Of a stretch of DNA of 64,000 nucleotides, positions 1 to 8,034 are shown piece after piece. Under the pieces are notes generated by a model, which was not told where the DNA came from, ran no database searches, and was given only the letters and a program-made list of their open reading frames with translations. A program made the translations under genes and the position numbers. Origin of the DNA: CBDDHT01 sp965228615 (GTDB taxonomy: Bacteria > Pseudomonadota > Alphaproteobacteria > Rhizobiales > Methyloligellaceae); NCBI GenBank assembly GCA_965228615.1, contig CBDDHT010000004.1, positions 3,162,001 to 3,226,000 of the forward strand. The letters run 5' to 3'. Positions within the stretch are counted from its first letter, which is position 1; every line of letters begins with the position of its first letter.

Positions 1-159
1 CATGAACACACGTACGATCAGTTCGTTCACGCTCATCGCTTGCTCTTTGGCTAGTTTCCTCAGTTTCCCTGCCTCTTTCTCACTCAGCCTAACCGTCACA
101 ATTTTATCTCGTTTCCTGCCGGTCGCCGGTCTGCCCATCCTAGTATTCGGCTTTTTCAT
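1..159 (-). CDS. Ribbon-helix-helix (CopG/Arc-like) DNA-binding protein, partial
   Basis: The minus strand reads from an ATG at 159 through the left edge without a stop, giving the first 53 residues. The N terminus is basic (RMGRPATGRKRDK). It is followed by the strand VTVRLSEKE and a helix-turn-helix (KLRKLAKEQ, then MSVNELIVRVF), the classic ribbon-helix-helix pattern seen in plasmid copy-control, antitoxin and relaxosome accessory proteins. It is transcribed away from the small gene at 288, and the shared intergenic region carries a duplicated dyad that is a natural operator for such a dimeric protein. It belongs to the integrated element. The C terminus lies outside the window, so antitoxin, relaxosome and repressor roles cannot be separated. 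Confidence 0.72.
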   Translation of the reverse strand, partial: MKKPNTRMGRPATGRKRDKIVTVRLSEKEAGKLRKLAKEQAMSVNELIVRVFM

Positions 160-199
160 ACTATTCAGGTTACCACATGTGTTGAGATAGGTTATCCAC

Positions 200-260
200 A
201 CTTTACGGATGTCCGTATACTGAGAATATGTGTATAATGATATTACTTTGCGGATGTCCG
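200..260. promoter_or_regulatory. Duplicated dyad operator with -10 box between divergent genes
   Basis: ACTTTACGGATGTCCG (200-215) and ACTTTGCGGATGTCCG (245-260) match at 15 of 16 bases and lie 45 bp apart. Each is centred on the dyad CGGA-TG-TCCG. In the first the dyad extends to TACGGATGTCCGTA (204-217). In the second the arms run out to ACTTT/AAAGT with one mismatch. A TATAAT (233-238) lies between them and suits the rightward gene at 288. A perfect DnaA-type box TTATCCACA is at 192-200. The most economical reading is an operator pair for the ribbon-helix-helix protein. Binding is inferred. Confidence 0.6.
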
Positions 261-287
261 GAAAGTATTAACAATAATATAACTACT

Positions 288-506
288 ATGACTACAATAA
301 CAAAAGTGCAAGCAATCACGCAACTTATCAAAAACAATAAAGGACGGGCAACCTGGCAAGAACTTTATGAAAATATAACTCGTTATTATCCAGAGGCGAA
401 AAGATCAAAAGAATGGCAGGCCGGTATACGAGGCGTAGTCTACCGTGAAATTAGAAACGGGAAAACTTTCAAGCAGCACAAAGACAGTTCATTATCATTA
501 AAGTAG
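288..506 (+). CDS. Small basic protein, possible winged-helix
   Basis: This 72-residue protein is not assigned to a named family. The ATG at 288 is preferred over the in-frame ATG at 228, because 228 overlaps the presumed promoter and would add a stretch unlike the rest. The sequence has an N-terminal helix (VQAITQLIKNNKG), then RATWQELYENI, then a basic segment ending in an RGVVYREIRNGKTFK hairpin-like end. That helix-helix-wing order resembles small winged-helix modules of phage and restriction-associated proteins. The gene is AT-rich like its neighbours and lies directly upstream of the 546-1154 gene on the same strand, so the two probably share the promoter near 233. DNA binding is an inference from shape only. 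Confidence 0.5.
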   Translation: MTTITKVQAITQLIKNNKGRATWQELYENITRYYPEAKRSKEWQAGIRGVVYREIRNGKTFKQHKDSSLSLK

Positions 507-545
507 ACGCTATTGAGAAAAAAGAAGGCCGTTATCAGAATTGTA

Positions 546-1154
546 ATGACGTTAAAAGACAATATGAAAACTTATCTCAAGACAATACAAAAACCGAGGC
601 TAGAAATTAGGCATGACGAGTTTCCGATCAACCCGTTAGAAGATGATGAACTAGGAATGTTTCTCACAATAAGTCGTGATATACAAGATCATGTTGATTG
701 TGATTATATCCAGCGACTAAATTCATCATATACACCTATGGAACTAAAGACAATAATGATGCAAACGTCTGAGAAAGCGAATGATATGGAGGAACATGTT
801 CAGCTTATGGATGAACGACTCCGGGGGGAATATCATATTTTCCCCGTTACCATATATAGACATAGTGGTACAAGTATTTACATTGGTAATTGTCACGGGT
901 TTGACCACAGTAATGGTTCCTTTTATTTCGCACAGAAGAGTGGGGCGGAAAACAGAAACGAATTAGAGAAATTAGTAAATGGTGTTCTAGCGGAGTATTC
1001 TAAGTATATAAATGGAGAGATTTATGAATTTATGCTATATGACGAACAGGGGGAGGTTGTAGAAAGTGGTGGCAACATATTCGATGTCGCCGATATAAAA
1101 GAGCTGTTAGGAGCCGACTGGAAGGGCGAAAACATGATGGAATACCTTGTATAG
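546..1154 (+). CDS. Phage/plasmid-type conserved hypothetical protein
   Basis: The protein has 202 residues from the ATG at 546. A TTG at 513 and an ATG at 564 are alternatives. It resembles a family of plasmid and phage proteins of unknown role that open with an acidic segment containing a motif like DDEFPxNPxxD-x-LGxF. Here this reads RHDEFPINPLEDDELGMFL. They continue with an aromatic/serine stretch (YRHSGTSIYIGNC) and end with a segment about a growing helix and an acidic beta hairpin (NGEIYEFMLYDEQGE). No catalytic residues are evident. It follows the 288-506 gene on the same strand with a 39-nt gap. The function is unknown. The family likeness supports a mobile-element origin. Confidence 0.6.
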   Translation: MTLKDNMKTYLKTIQKPRLEIRHDEFPINPLEDDELGMFLTISRDIQDHVDCDYIQRLNSSYTPMELKTIMMQTSEKANDMEEHVQLMDERLRGEYHIFPVTIYRHSGTSIYIGNCHGFDHSNGSFYFAQKSGAENRNELEKLVNGVLAEYSKYINGEIYEFMLYDEQGEVVESGGNIFDVADIKELLGADWKGENMMEYLV

Positions 1155-1210
1155 AGCGTGAAATACAAGAACCAAGCGGAATACGACTGCCATGTATACA
1201 CGTGATAATG

Positions 1211-2482
1211 CTATTTCGTGGTAAGTGTAGTTCTACAACGGTTAGTCGATGTTATATGTGACAACTGTTCTATCCGTTTGCGTTGCATCTTCAGCAGATT
1301 GATGGCTGCTAGATCCTTCTTGATCTGTCTTCTGCGTTTGCAGTACGGCCCTTCCTTGAAAATGCGTCTGGTGATTTTCTTGGCCTTCTTACCCTTGCCG
1401 ATTTTGTGAGTGACACTCTTCCAACCGTCGTCACGGTACCATCGTGACCTGTCCTCGTTTGCTTTGATGTTGCTTTCAACTCGTTTGTTGAATTTCGCTA
1501 TCTGGCGATCCACATCCCCATAGGCTCGTTCGGGACCGGCCGAGATAATGTTGCCAAGCATCACTTCGGTCTCAGAGCGCCACGATGACCAAGAGGCTTC
1601 GAGCTTAGTTCCAAAGACTGCTCTGGCTTCCTTCTTGGGCAAGCGTCCTAACCATATCGTTCGTAGTGCTACAGAGGCTTTGGACGCAGAGCCGTGGTTT
1701 TGCATGGCGTATTTCAGAAGGGCGCACTTCTGATTTAGCCTACCGTGATCAAGTTTGACTGCCATCATTCGATAGGCTGCTGGTCTTTCTTTCTCAATCT
1801 GATCTAAGACAGCTTTGCCTAACATCTGGCGATAGGCTTTCTGCACGCTTGTGCGTGAACATGATGTTCCCCATTTGGGAACTCTCAACACCAAACCTTC
1901 TTCATATTGTTTAACGTGCAGTGACCCACCTTGCTGTAGTGCTACCGCACTTAGGCTCTGACCGGTCATATTCTCCGCCAGACGGTTCGCGCGTAACCAT
2001 TGGCGCTGTAAACCAATTTTGCTCATCTGATAATCACTGCAAACATCGTCCATATCACTTAGGCGACAGCCATCAAGGTTGAGTTTCCTCGACTTTTGTA
2101 GTGGTACATCAGCAGATTGATTTTGAGCCTGTTCCAGGCCAGGTTCGATTTTTACAAACGGATTGCCAAAGACCGGCTCTCTTGACTCTGTCCACGGCTC
2201 TCCGTGGTTCGGATTCTCAAATTCACCATCAAGATTGTGGCCGTTATTTGCTGCACCGCTTCCACTGCGACCGACCAATAGTAGTTCTGTACTACTACAT
2301 TTGTTTTCTCGTTTTTCTGCATGAATGATGTAGTCGGTTTCGCTCGCCCGGCCGAGACATCGGGCTTCAACCGTATGAACTCGATTGCCTACCCGAACAC
2401 TACGCTGCGAATAGAAATAGTAATCGGTTTTGCCATTGGGACGCTTAATGCGTTTCACCACGGTATAACCCTTGGAAGGCAT
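1211..2482 (-). CDS. Hypothetical protein of the integrated element
   Basis: I do not recognise this 423-residue protein. The N-terminal 60 residues (KRPNGKTDYYFYSQRSVRVG, then HTVEARCLGR) look like a compact beta-rich module with many aromatic and arginine residues. The middle (about 70-130) is low-complexity and Asn/Ser/Pro rich. The C-terminal half is helical and strongly basic, with a KIGKGKKAKKITRR stretch and a KRRRQIKKD stretch, as expected for a nucleic-acid-binding protein. It is the last gene of a leftward set that follows the membrane protein and the orphan recombinase-domain gene. The 92-nt gap from 2575 leaves room for its own promoter. A mobilisation or DNA-transfer role is possible, but no relaxase motif is visible. 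Confidence 0.5.
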   Translation of the reverse strand: MPSKGYTVVKRIKRPNGKTDYYFYSQRSVRVGNRVHTVEARCLGRASETDYIIHAEKRENKCSSTELLLVGRSGSGAANNGHNLDGEFENPNHGEPWTESREPVFGNPFVKIEPGLEQAQNQSADVPLQKSRKLNLDGCRLSDMDDVCSDYQMSKIGLQRQWLRANRLAENMTGQSLSAVALQQGGSLHVKQYEEGLVLRVPKWGTSCSRTSVQKAYRQMLGKAVLDQIEKERPAAYRMMAVKLDHGRLNQKCALLKYAMQNHGSASKASVALRTIWLGRLPKKEARAVFGTKLEASWSSWRSETEVMLGNIISAGPERAYGDVDRQIAKFNKRVESNIKANEDRSRWYRDDGWKSVTHKIGKGKKAKKITRRIFKEGPYCKRRRQIKKDLAAINLLKMQRKRIEQLSHITSTNRCRTTLTTK

Positions 2483-2574
2483 GATATTGCTCCACAGAAT
2501 GTAGTGTTACATATGTCGGGAAATGTAGTAGTACCAGACGAAGTGAAGGCGGCCTTACGGCCGCCTCCAGTCTT

Positions 2575-3207
2575 TCAGCCAATGGTGGTAAGAGTGACTT
2601 TGCCTTCTTGGTCTACGCCGAGCCGCGCAATGTGAAGCCTCGTCAGCTCCACTTGATGCTTTAGGCTTAGTCCCGTCCAGTTCACTTCAGGGATGGCAAG
2701 CTCGATGGTATTTTTGATAAGGCCGTCGGCAACACTGAAATCAATGCGATTGCCACATTCTTTACAATAGTAGGTCTCCATCGCCTTCCGGCCGTACATA
2801 CGCTCATTGCACTTGAGACAGTGAATGACGCCCGTACCGACAAAGCAGGCTCTCCGGCCTCGACTTTTGCCTTTGTTTTTTGCGATCACCTCTTGGCAGG
2901 CTTGCCACAGATCCTTGCTGACAATCGGTTGTGTGTATTCGTCACCTTCAGGAATATATGGGCGATCAATGACCGCCTTTGCGCTTTGATCTGTCCACTC
3001 ACAGCCCCTCGGTTTTTTGGGAGTGCAGCGAGTACGCAAGCCTGCCTTGTTCGCGTTTGCAGCGACCGTATAGTACAGCTCGGCTTTGAGAAAATCCCGG
3101 TGAAGGAATTCAGCCACGGTAGCTTCTTGCGGGTTGACCTCGGTATGGCCACAACGACCAGAATACCCATAGAGTTTTTTTCTGGGGTAACGTTTCGACC
3201 TGCTCAT
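2575..3207 (-). CDS. Orphan Recombinase-domain and zinc-ribbon protein lacking the serine-recombinase catalytic domain
   Basis: This 210-residue protein resembles the C-terminal half of large serine recombinases. It has a Recombinase-like segment (residues about 30-110, with AKAVIDRPYIPEGDEY and VSKDLWQACQEV), then a zinc ribbon with CLKC followed about 14 residues later by YYCKECG. In large serine integrases these parts bind the attachment site, and the N-terminal resolvase domain carries the nucleophilic serine. That catalytic domain is absent here, and no in-frame extension exists because the upstream gene overlaps the start in an ATGA arrangement (3204-3207). It may be a stand-alone DNA-binding factor or a fossil that has kept expression. 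The intact frame and the coupling argue for function. Confidence 0.6.
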   Translation of the reverse strand: MSRSKRYPRKKLYGYSGRCGHTEVNPQEATVAEFLHRDFLKAELYYTVAANANKAGLRTRCTPKKPRGCEWTDQSAKAVIDRPYIPEGDEYTQPIVSKDLWQACQEVIAKNKGKSRGRRACFVGTGVIHCLKCNERMYGRKAMETYYCKECGNRIDFSVADGLIKNTIELAIPEVNWTGLSLKHQVELTRLHIARLGVDQEGKVTLTTIG

Positions 3208-4295
3208 TGGGACAACTCCTGGGAAGACTTAATACCGATGTTCAGATATTGAACCTGACCGGACTTTCTTTGCTTTTGAAAACCGGCTTTTCCCAGTGCC
3301 ATGCCAAAGGCTTTGCTTGAGGCAGGTTCCTCACCGACACTCAGTGTGTCTTTTCGATAGCGTGCATACAGATCACGCGACCACTGAGAGGCTCCCTCTT
3401 CTGAGACGATCATTTTCTCGATGTAGGATTCGGGTTTTGCAATGTTCCCTACCGGGGCAAGGAGCAATTTCGGCTCAATCGCAATTTCTGCTTTGACCGG
3501 CTCGTTTCGTTTCTTGGTGGTGTTGCTCACCATCACCATGAAGACGCCGATCGCTGAGACGAGTTCGAGGATGACCGCACTCTTGAGGGCTTGGAAACTC
3601 GCTACGTCTTTGACGGAAATATCAGAAAGCATACTAAAGAGACCAAGCTCTCCGTCTTTGTCTGAGACGACCAGGCCCTCTTGCCGGAGTTGCTTGCGTC
3701 TTTGTGCCTGTTTGCGTTTCAGATTGTCACGGGTGGTTGCTCGGGCAAGCCGAGCCTTCAGAGTGGCAACCCGGCTGCAAACCTTCTTGGTCGCCCAGTG
3801 AACTTTCGTACACCCTTTCGACAAGTCCCCTACCGACTTGTTCTTATGACCCGGCTTGTTCAACAGTCCGGTCACTTGGGCTTGGAGTGCACTGGTCGGT
3901 GCCTGCTCTTTGATGGCAGCAAGGCTGATGCCGATCTCAGCAAGCTCTGCTCTTATAAGGTCAACGGAGGCGACCTTTCGACCTTGCTCAACGCTTACGG
4001 CGTTTCGTTCTTTATAGAAGTAGCGGACGGCATTTTCGACAGAGTAGAGACTCGTACTCCCCCACAGCACTATTGCACAGGCTGCCATGCCAATGCGCTT
4101 ATCGAGGGTGAAGTCATAAGCGTAACCTGAGCTACCGAACTTCAAAAAGTCGATGCCTCCAGAGGCGACACCAAGTACGACACTTCCAATGGGATCAGCT
4201 GAGGCAGCTGCTCCCCCCATGACATTCAATCCACAGCTTGTAGTTGCTGCTAGCCCAGCACCTACCTGGACAAAGACCTTCGTGATATTCTTCAT
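3204..4295 (-). CDS. Membrane protein with central helical region and possible C-terminal winged helix
   Basis: This protein has 363 residues. Hydrophobic segments lie near the N terminus (about 8-50) and at about 70-85 (MAACAIVLWGS). A long charged helical region follows (about 165-225, rich in Arg/Lys/Gln), then a further membrane segment near 240-260 (LELVSAIGVFMVMVSN). The last 80 residues (QWSRDLYARYRKDTLSVGEE, then SSKAFGMALGKAGFQK) resemble the winged-helix tail of phage and plasmid replication proteins, where a short Ser-x-x-x-Phe-Gly-x-x-Leu helix reads DNA. Its stop overlaps the start of the orphan recombinase-domain gene by ATGA, which implies translational coupling. A membrane-tethered DNA-binding protein is a reasonable guess, not a conclusion. 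Confidence 0.55.
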   Translation of the reverse strand: MKNITKVFVQVGAGLAATTSCGLNVMGGAAASADPIGSVVLGVASGGIDFLKFGSSGYAYDFTLDKRIGMAACAIVLWGSTSLYSVENAVRYFYKERNAVSVEQGRKVASVDLIRAELAEIGISLAAIKEQAPTSALQAQVTGLLNKPGHKNKSVGDLSKGCTKVHWATKKVCSRVATLKARLARATTRDNLKRKQAQRRKQLRQEGLVVSDKDGELGLFSMLSDISVKDVASFQALKSAVILELVSAIGVFMVMVSNTTKKRNEPVKAEIAIEPKLLLAPVGNIAKPESYIEKMIVSEEGASQWSRDLYARYRKDTLSVGEEPASSKAFGMALGKAGFQKQRKSGQVQYLNIGIKSSQELSQ

Positions 4296-4641
4296 CTTCA
4301 GTATCCCCTTTCTCCGGATAGAGGGATACCAGGACTAAAAACCTAGCAAAAACAATAACTTATGTTATAATTGTGTGCACGGTGGTAGCCCTTTTGGTAT
4401 CCCTGGCTGCCCCGAAACTGCCCTGCCGGTTGTTGCAACCAACCGGTGGGGTTTTCTCTTACCCCGAAAAATGTATGGACCATTCCGCGACATAGCTAAC
4501 CATGTGGGTATGCCGTGTGATAGATACAATGCTAGATCTATTATTTTATTCATATCTGCATCCATTGTCAGATCTAGTGGCTTGCCTTATGATCCCCAAA
4601 ACCAAACCAATCCAACAATCTCGCTATCAGAGGATCACGGT
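4296..4641. other. Intergenic regulatory region between divergent element genes
   Basis: This stretch separates the leftward membrane-protein gene from the rightward MarR-like gene. It contains TATAAT at 4366-4371 and a hairpin CCGGTTGTTGCAACCAACCGG (4426-4446, one bulge). Further on are a TACAAT (4525-4530) and two palindromic cores: CTAGATCTA (4532-4540) and AGATCTAG (4570-4577). The two cores are 38 bp apart and sit just before the MarR-like start, as expected of autoregulatory sites. An open frame runs through from 4375, but it has no recognisable protein content before 4642. Confidence 0.4.
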
Positions 4642-5187
4642 ATGACGGACGACGAGAAAGCTGTGGAAGACGACACTGAGTCTGAAGTTCAGCGCGAAGT
4701 ATTACAGTATTTTTTTCGTATAAATCGGGCGGCAATCTCTGCGATGCACAGCCCACAGGCACAGCAAGAATACAATCTGCGGATGATAGTGCTTCAGATT
4801 TTTTATCTATCATTTGAAAAACAGGAAATAACACGAGAAGACTTGTACAATTTTGCCCTTATCAAACATTCCCAAACTTTAAAGAAATATCTGGATATAT
4901 TAGTGGAAGATGGACTCCTTCGAGCCGCACCAAATCCTCAAGATCGCAGGCAATTATTGTATAAGCCTACCGACCTGTTTAAATATATATCTGCCGTAGC
5001 TGTTAAAACTATATTGTCCCAAGATTTTCATCACATCATCGACATCACAAAGATATTGGATGATTCTCGCACTATTGGTATTTATCAAGATTTAATACAT
5101 CACGAAATAAATCAAAATGTTTCCATGTCTGTGTACGGCGATATTATCGGAAAATACTACGATATCATGACTATGTCGCTACGCTAG
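4642..5187 (+). CDS. MarR-like winged-helix transcriptional regulator
   Basis: From the ATG at 4642, which has AGAGGA about 8 nt upstream, the protein has 181 residues. An acidic N terminus (MTDDEKAVEDDTESE) precedes a helical dimerisation part. A winged helix follows, in which the recognition helix HSQTLKKYLDILVEDGLL leads into the wing RAAPNPQDRRQLLYKP, including the D-R-R triad typical of MarR family wings. The C-terminal 60 residues are helical and unusual in not matching the standard MarR dimer end. It lies upstream of the repeat-containing protein and repA on the same strand, so it may control the replication module. Palindromes at 4532-4577 are plausible targets. Confidence 0.65.
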   Translation: MTDDEKAVEDDTESEVQREVLQYFFRINRAAISAMHSPQAQQEYNLRMIVLQIFYLSFEKQEITREDLYNFALIKHSQTLKKYLDILVEDGLLRAAPNPQDRRQLLYKPTDLFKYISAVAVKTILSQDFHHIIDITKILDDSRTIGIYQDLIHHEINQNVSMSVYGDIIGKYYDIMTMSLR

Positions 5188-5257
5188 TTGTATTGTATCA
5201 ATAATGTAATGGGGATAATAAAATCGACTAATCTAGTTCGTTTGCTAAGATTGACTT

Positions 5258-6418
5258 ATGACATTTGATCCTCAATCCCCTATTATCAACTCACATACAG
5301 GTATGCCAGAGCGTACTAAGGGACATACTGAACAGCAGTCCGATGGTGAATCGCTGGCAGGTGATGCCATAGATACCAACGATACATCTGATCTCCCTGT
5401 TGGTGATCCGCTGTCTACCGATGCTTCCCGACCCATCCCGTTGCCTCGGGAGGTAGCGGAACAACATCAAGAACACAGCGACCAACAGCAGTCCGATGGT
5501 GAATCGCTGGCAGGTGATGCCATAGATACCAACGATACATCTGATCTCCCTGTTGGTGATCCGCTGTCTACCGATGCTTCCCGACCCATCCCGTTGCCTC
5601 GGGAGGTAGCGGAACAACATCAAGAACACAGCGACCAACAGCAGTCCGATGGTGAATCGCTGGCAGGTGATGCCTTAAATAGTAACGGCACCTCACAACC
5701 AGAAGACGCGGGGCCAAATACTGGTTCTACCAAAACTGATCAACTATCAATTGCGCTAGAAAAAATCAAATCAACACCCGTGATCCATTTGTACCCTCAA
5801 ACTACTAACCCTATTTTCGACACCAGCAAAAACGTCATAGGGAAATATGAAGATTATTCTATGGATATTCATGACGTGATTGCCCTTTCACAAAGATTAG
5901 GCGCACCCCGAGCCGAAACTACTATTAAGGATTATATGAGGAATGGTTCGATCCCATCAATAAAACGATCCATCCCCGGAGATACTCTAACCAAATGGTT
6001 CGCCCGTCGTCAGCCAGCTGAGGCATTCTTTGCTCGGCTCTCCGACGATGAAAAACGAAAGCGTTCATATGGTGGCTCTCAACGCACCACCGCCCAGCCC
6101 GCAATAAACCCAACAACCGAAGAGCAGCCCACCAGCTCAGAAAACACCCTTGGTTCGCAAGCTGCTACTAGCGATACCATCCCTATATCAATCGATAAGT
6201 ATGAGGAGCTGTTAGCGCTCAAAGGACGTGTTATAGAATTAGAAAATAGTAATGGTTTGTTAGATAAACATTTAACACATGCAAATGATACGACAAGAAC
6301 TCTTATTCAGCTTCCCGCGTTTACAGAAGCCATTACAAAGATGGCTAAAGAAGGTGGTATAGATCTAAGCACCCCAGAGTCAATAATGAAATTTTTGGGA
6401 GGGGAAGAAAACAAATAA
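5258..6418 (+). CDS. Hypothetical protein with N-terminal 51-residue tandem repeat and HTH-like centre
   Basis: This 386-residue protein has three parts. Residues about 26-140 consist of a 51-residue acidic, Ser/Asp/Pro-rich unit present twice in full and once in part (unit starts QQSDGESLAGDA). A middle part (about 185-265) looks like a helix-turn-helix, with IHDVIALSQRLGAPRAETTI, then KDYMRNGSIPSIKR and TLTKWFARR. The C-terminal 100 residues are Thr/Ser-rich and end in a helical segment with a heptad-like run (YEELLALKGRVIELENSNGL). It lies 43 nt upstream of repA on the same strand. A partition or replication accessory role is conceivable from that position. No ParA or ParB signature is present. 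Confidence 0.55.
   Translation: MTFDPQSPIINSHTGMPERTKGHTEQQSDGESLAGDAIDTNDTSDLPVGDPLSTDASRPIPLPREVAEQHQEHSDQQQSDGESLAGDAIDTNDTSDLPVGDPLSTDASRPIPLPREVAEQHQEHSDQQQSDGESLAGDALNSNGTSQPEDAGPNTGSTKTDQLSIALEKIKSTPVIHLYPQTTNPIFDTSKNVIGKYEDYSMDIHDVIALSQRLGAPRAETTIKDYMRNGSIPSIKRSIPGDTLTKWFARRQPAEAFFARLSDDEKRKRSYGGSQRTTAQPAINPTTEEQPTSSENTLGSQAATSDTIPISIDKYEELLALKGRVIELENSNGLLDKHLTHANDTTRTLIQLPAFTEAITKMAKEGGIDLSTPESIMKFLGGEENK
5333..5674 (+). repeat. 153-bp in-frame tandem repeat, about 2.2 copies
   Basis: A 153-bp unit starts at 5333, 5486 and 5639. I see no differences between copies 1 and 2. The third copy matches for about 36 bp and then diverges. The unit is a multiple of three, so the protein frame is kept. 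DNA identity without synonymous drift points to a recent duplication by slippage or unequal crossing over. Confidence 0.9.
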
Positions 6419-6461
6419 GTGGATTTGTTGAATAATGATATAATACAAATATATATAGATT

Positions 6462-7823
6462 ATGAAAAAATCTTCAACTGATTTGAGAAAAGAAAAAACC
6501 TTACGTCTCTATCAAGAACGTAATTTTTTAGATTATTCCGGAAAGATATTTCATTTTGATACTACACATAAACGGCAACAACCGACGGAAGAGGAGTTGG
6601 ATACCAAGCCATTCGTTGTAGACTTCAATCCTACTTATGGACCACCCGGCCCACTTGCTTATCGCATCACTGACGCGATATTTATTAAATTGATGTCGTC
6701 ACAACTGCCCGTAAAAGGAAGCGTTAGTTTTCGAGATATAGAATTATGCAAACTGGGTGGAATAAGTAGGGGGGGACAAACTTATAAAAGTTTTAAATTG
6801 GCATTTAGGCAACTTTGGGGAGTGCAAATCCAAACGAACACTATTTTAAAGAATGGAGATATTGAAAGTGAAGTTGTTGGGTTGTTCCAAAAAGAACGTA
6901 CCGTAAAAAAATCCAGCGGTGAATTGCACTCAGTCAGCTTTACGCTTACAAAATTCTTTACTGAAAGTCTAAATGACAAACATTTTCATTGCTTCAATTG
7001 GACAAAAATACAACATTATAACCCTACGACGAGACAATTATATAAATCGTTATTCAGATATTATTCGAAACGATTATCAAAGCCTACAGAGACGACTCGT
7101 GTCGTCTTTCGTAAATCATATAGATCTATCTGTGCCGATTGGCTTGGAGGATTAGTGCCACGGAAACACGCCTCAAAAATTAAGGAACAATTGAATAGAC
7201 ATTTCTCGAAGTTGGAGGACGATCAATTTATCGAGAAATGGTGGATTGAACCTTCAAAGACTAACAGAGGTGATTTTAATATATGCGCCTTGATTGGACA
7301 GCGTACGATAGCTGATTATTTTGATTTTTTTGTAAACACACCAACTCAACCCGAAAGCGTCCCTGGTATCGAGTTCGATCCAGAGCATGATGCTGCTATA
7401 GATTTATTGGATTATTTTCAAACAGCAATGCACGGTCAACACAACAACGAACGAAATGAGTATTCCCTTAAGGAATTAAATCGCGCTCGATTTTTATTGG
7501 CTACTTACGGGCAGGATGGTGCTCAAAGTCTTGTTGACTTCGCTACGCGCCGCGCCAACAGAGACGGTTTTCCAATGCGGAGTTTAACTGCGGTTCAGCA
7601 GATTTATCAACCAGCATGGTCGGCAGCGAGTGCGCGTCTTAAGCGAGAGCAGCATCACAAAATGTTCGAAGGCTACCGAAATTTTCTTATATCGAAGGCA
7701 ACATCAAAACTAGGAGTGGACCAAGTACGAACCGTTCAAGATGAAACCAACTTTCCAAATTGGTGTGTTCGAGTGTTACGGCTTCCATCCTTTAAGGAAT
7801 GGTTGGACGTGCATGATCAATAA
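6462..7823 (+). CDS. repA: Plasmid replication initiator protein RepA (RPA family)
   Basis: This 453-residue protein resembles the 'replication initiator protein A' family of alphaproteobacterial and broad-host-range plasmids. The N-terminal wing-helix domain includes the family start GPPGPLAYRITDAIFIKLM, then VSFRDIELCKLGG, and a long helical second domain with YNPTTRQLYKSLFRYYSKRL. Such initiators bind repeats at the vegetative origin and load the host helicase. The gene is strongly AT-rich compared with the chromosome. The downstream noncoding stretch at 7824-8034 holds DnaA-like boxes and repeats, as expected of an origin. Its presence beside an integrase shows that the element can be a plasmid. 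Whether it fires while integrated is unknown. Confidence 0.75.
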   Translation: MKKSSTDLRKEKTLRLYQERNFLDYSGKIFHFDTTHKRQQPTEEELDTKPFVVDFNPTYGPPGPLAYRITDAIFIKLMSSQLPVKGSVSFRDIELCKLGGISRGGQTYKSFKLAFRQLWGVQIQTNTILKNGDIESEVVGLFQKERTVKKSSGELHSVSFTLTKFFTESLNDKHFHCFNWTKIQHYNPTTRQLYKSLFRYYSKRLSKPTETTRVVFRKSYRSICADWLGGLVPRKHASKIKEQLNRHFSKLEDDQFIEKWWIEPSKTNRGDFNICALIGQRTIADYFDFFVNTPTQPESVPGIEFDPEHDAAIDLLDYFQTAMHGQHNNERNEYSLKELNRARFLLATYGQDGAQSLVDFATRRANRDGFPMRSLTAVQQIYQPAWSAASARLKREQHHKMFEGYRNFLISKATSKLGVDQVRTVQDETNFPNWCVRVLRLPSFKEWLDVHDQ

Positions 7824-8034
7824 AATCAGTATCCACAGGATAATTGATTTACACAGAAAAAAGTGTGGAATACACAGAAATAATGGTGGAACATTGGGAA
7901 ATTTTTCCCAATGTTCCACCATTAACAATACGTAGAAACAAGAGTGTATCGAGGTTTTCCACAGTAATTACGATATATGTTTGGTAGTTTCTGTATTGGG
8001 GAAAAATGTGTTCTACACTATAACCACAATTATC
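7824..8034. other. Candidate vegetative replication origin (oriV)
   Basis: This AT-rich gap follows repA. It contains DnaA-like boxes GTATCCACA (7829-7837), TATTCCACA (minus strand, 7864-7872) and TTTTCCACA (7955-7963). A TACACAGAAA direct repeat lies at 7850-7859 and 7871-7880, 21 bp or two helical turns apart, and could be an iteron pair. The 44-bp palindrome at 7881-7924 adjoins the second repeat. The combination next to a RepA gene suggests an origin. No functional evidence is available. Confidence 0.5.
7881..7924. repeat. Perfect 21-bp inverted repeat (44-bp palindrome)
   Basis: The arms 7881-7901 and 7904-7924 are perfectly complementary around a 2-nt centre. The left arm begins TAATGGTGGAACATTGGG. 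No uridine tract follows, so an intrinsic terminator is unlikely. The position inside the candidate origin fits a cruciform, a replication-related protein site or a dimer/ssDNA initiation structure. Confidence 0.85.

Noticed and set aside
2..190. Plus-strand open frame of 62 codons at the left edge
   Set aside because: It is antisense to the ribbon-helix-helix gene, whose composition and motif are protein-like. The plus-strand translation looks like a random hydrophobic shadow.
4375..4641. N-terminal extension of the MarR-like protein
   Set aside because: The extension has no domain, contains the presumed promoter and palindromes, and lacks a ribosome site, whereas 4642 has one.
5333..5674. 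Possible CRISPR array
   Set aside because: The repeat unit is 153 bp, contiguous and in frame. There are no spacers, and no cas gene lies in the window.
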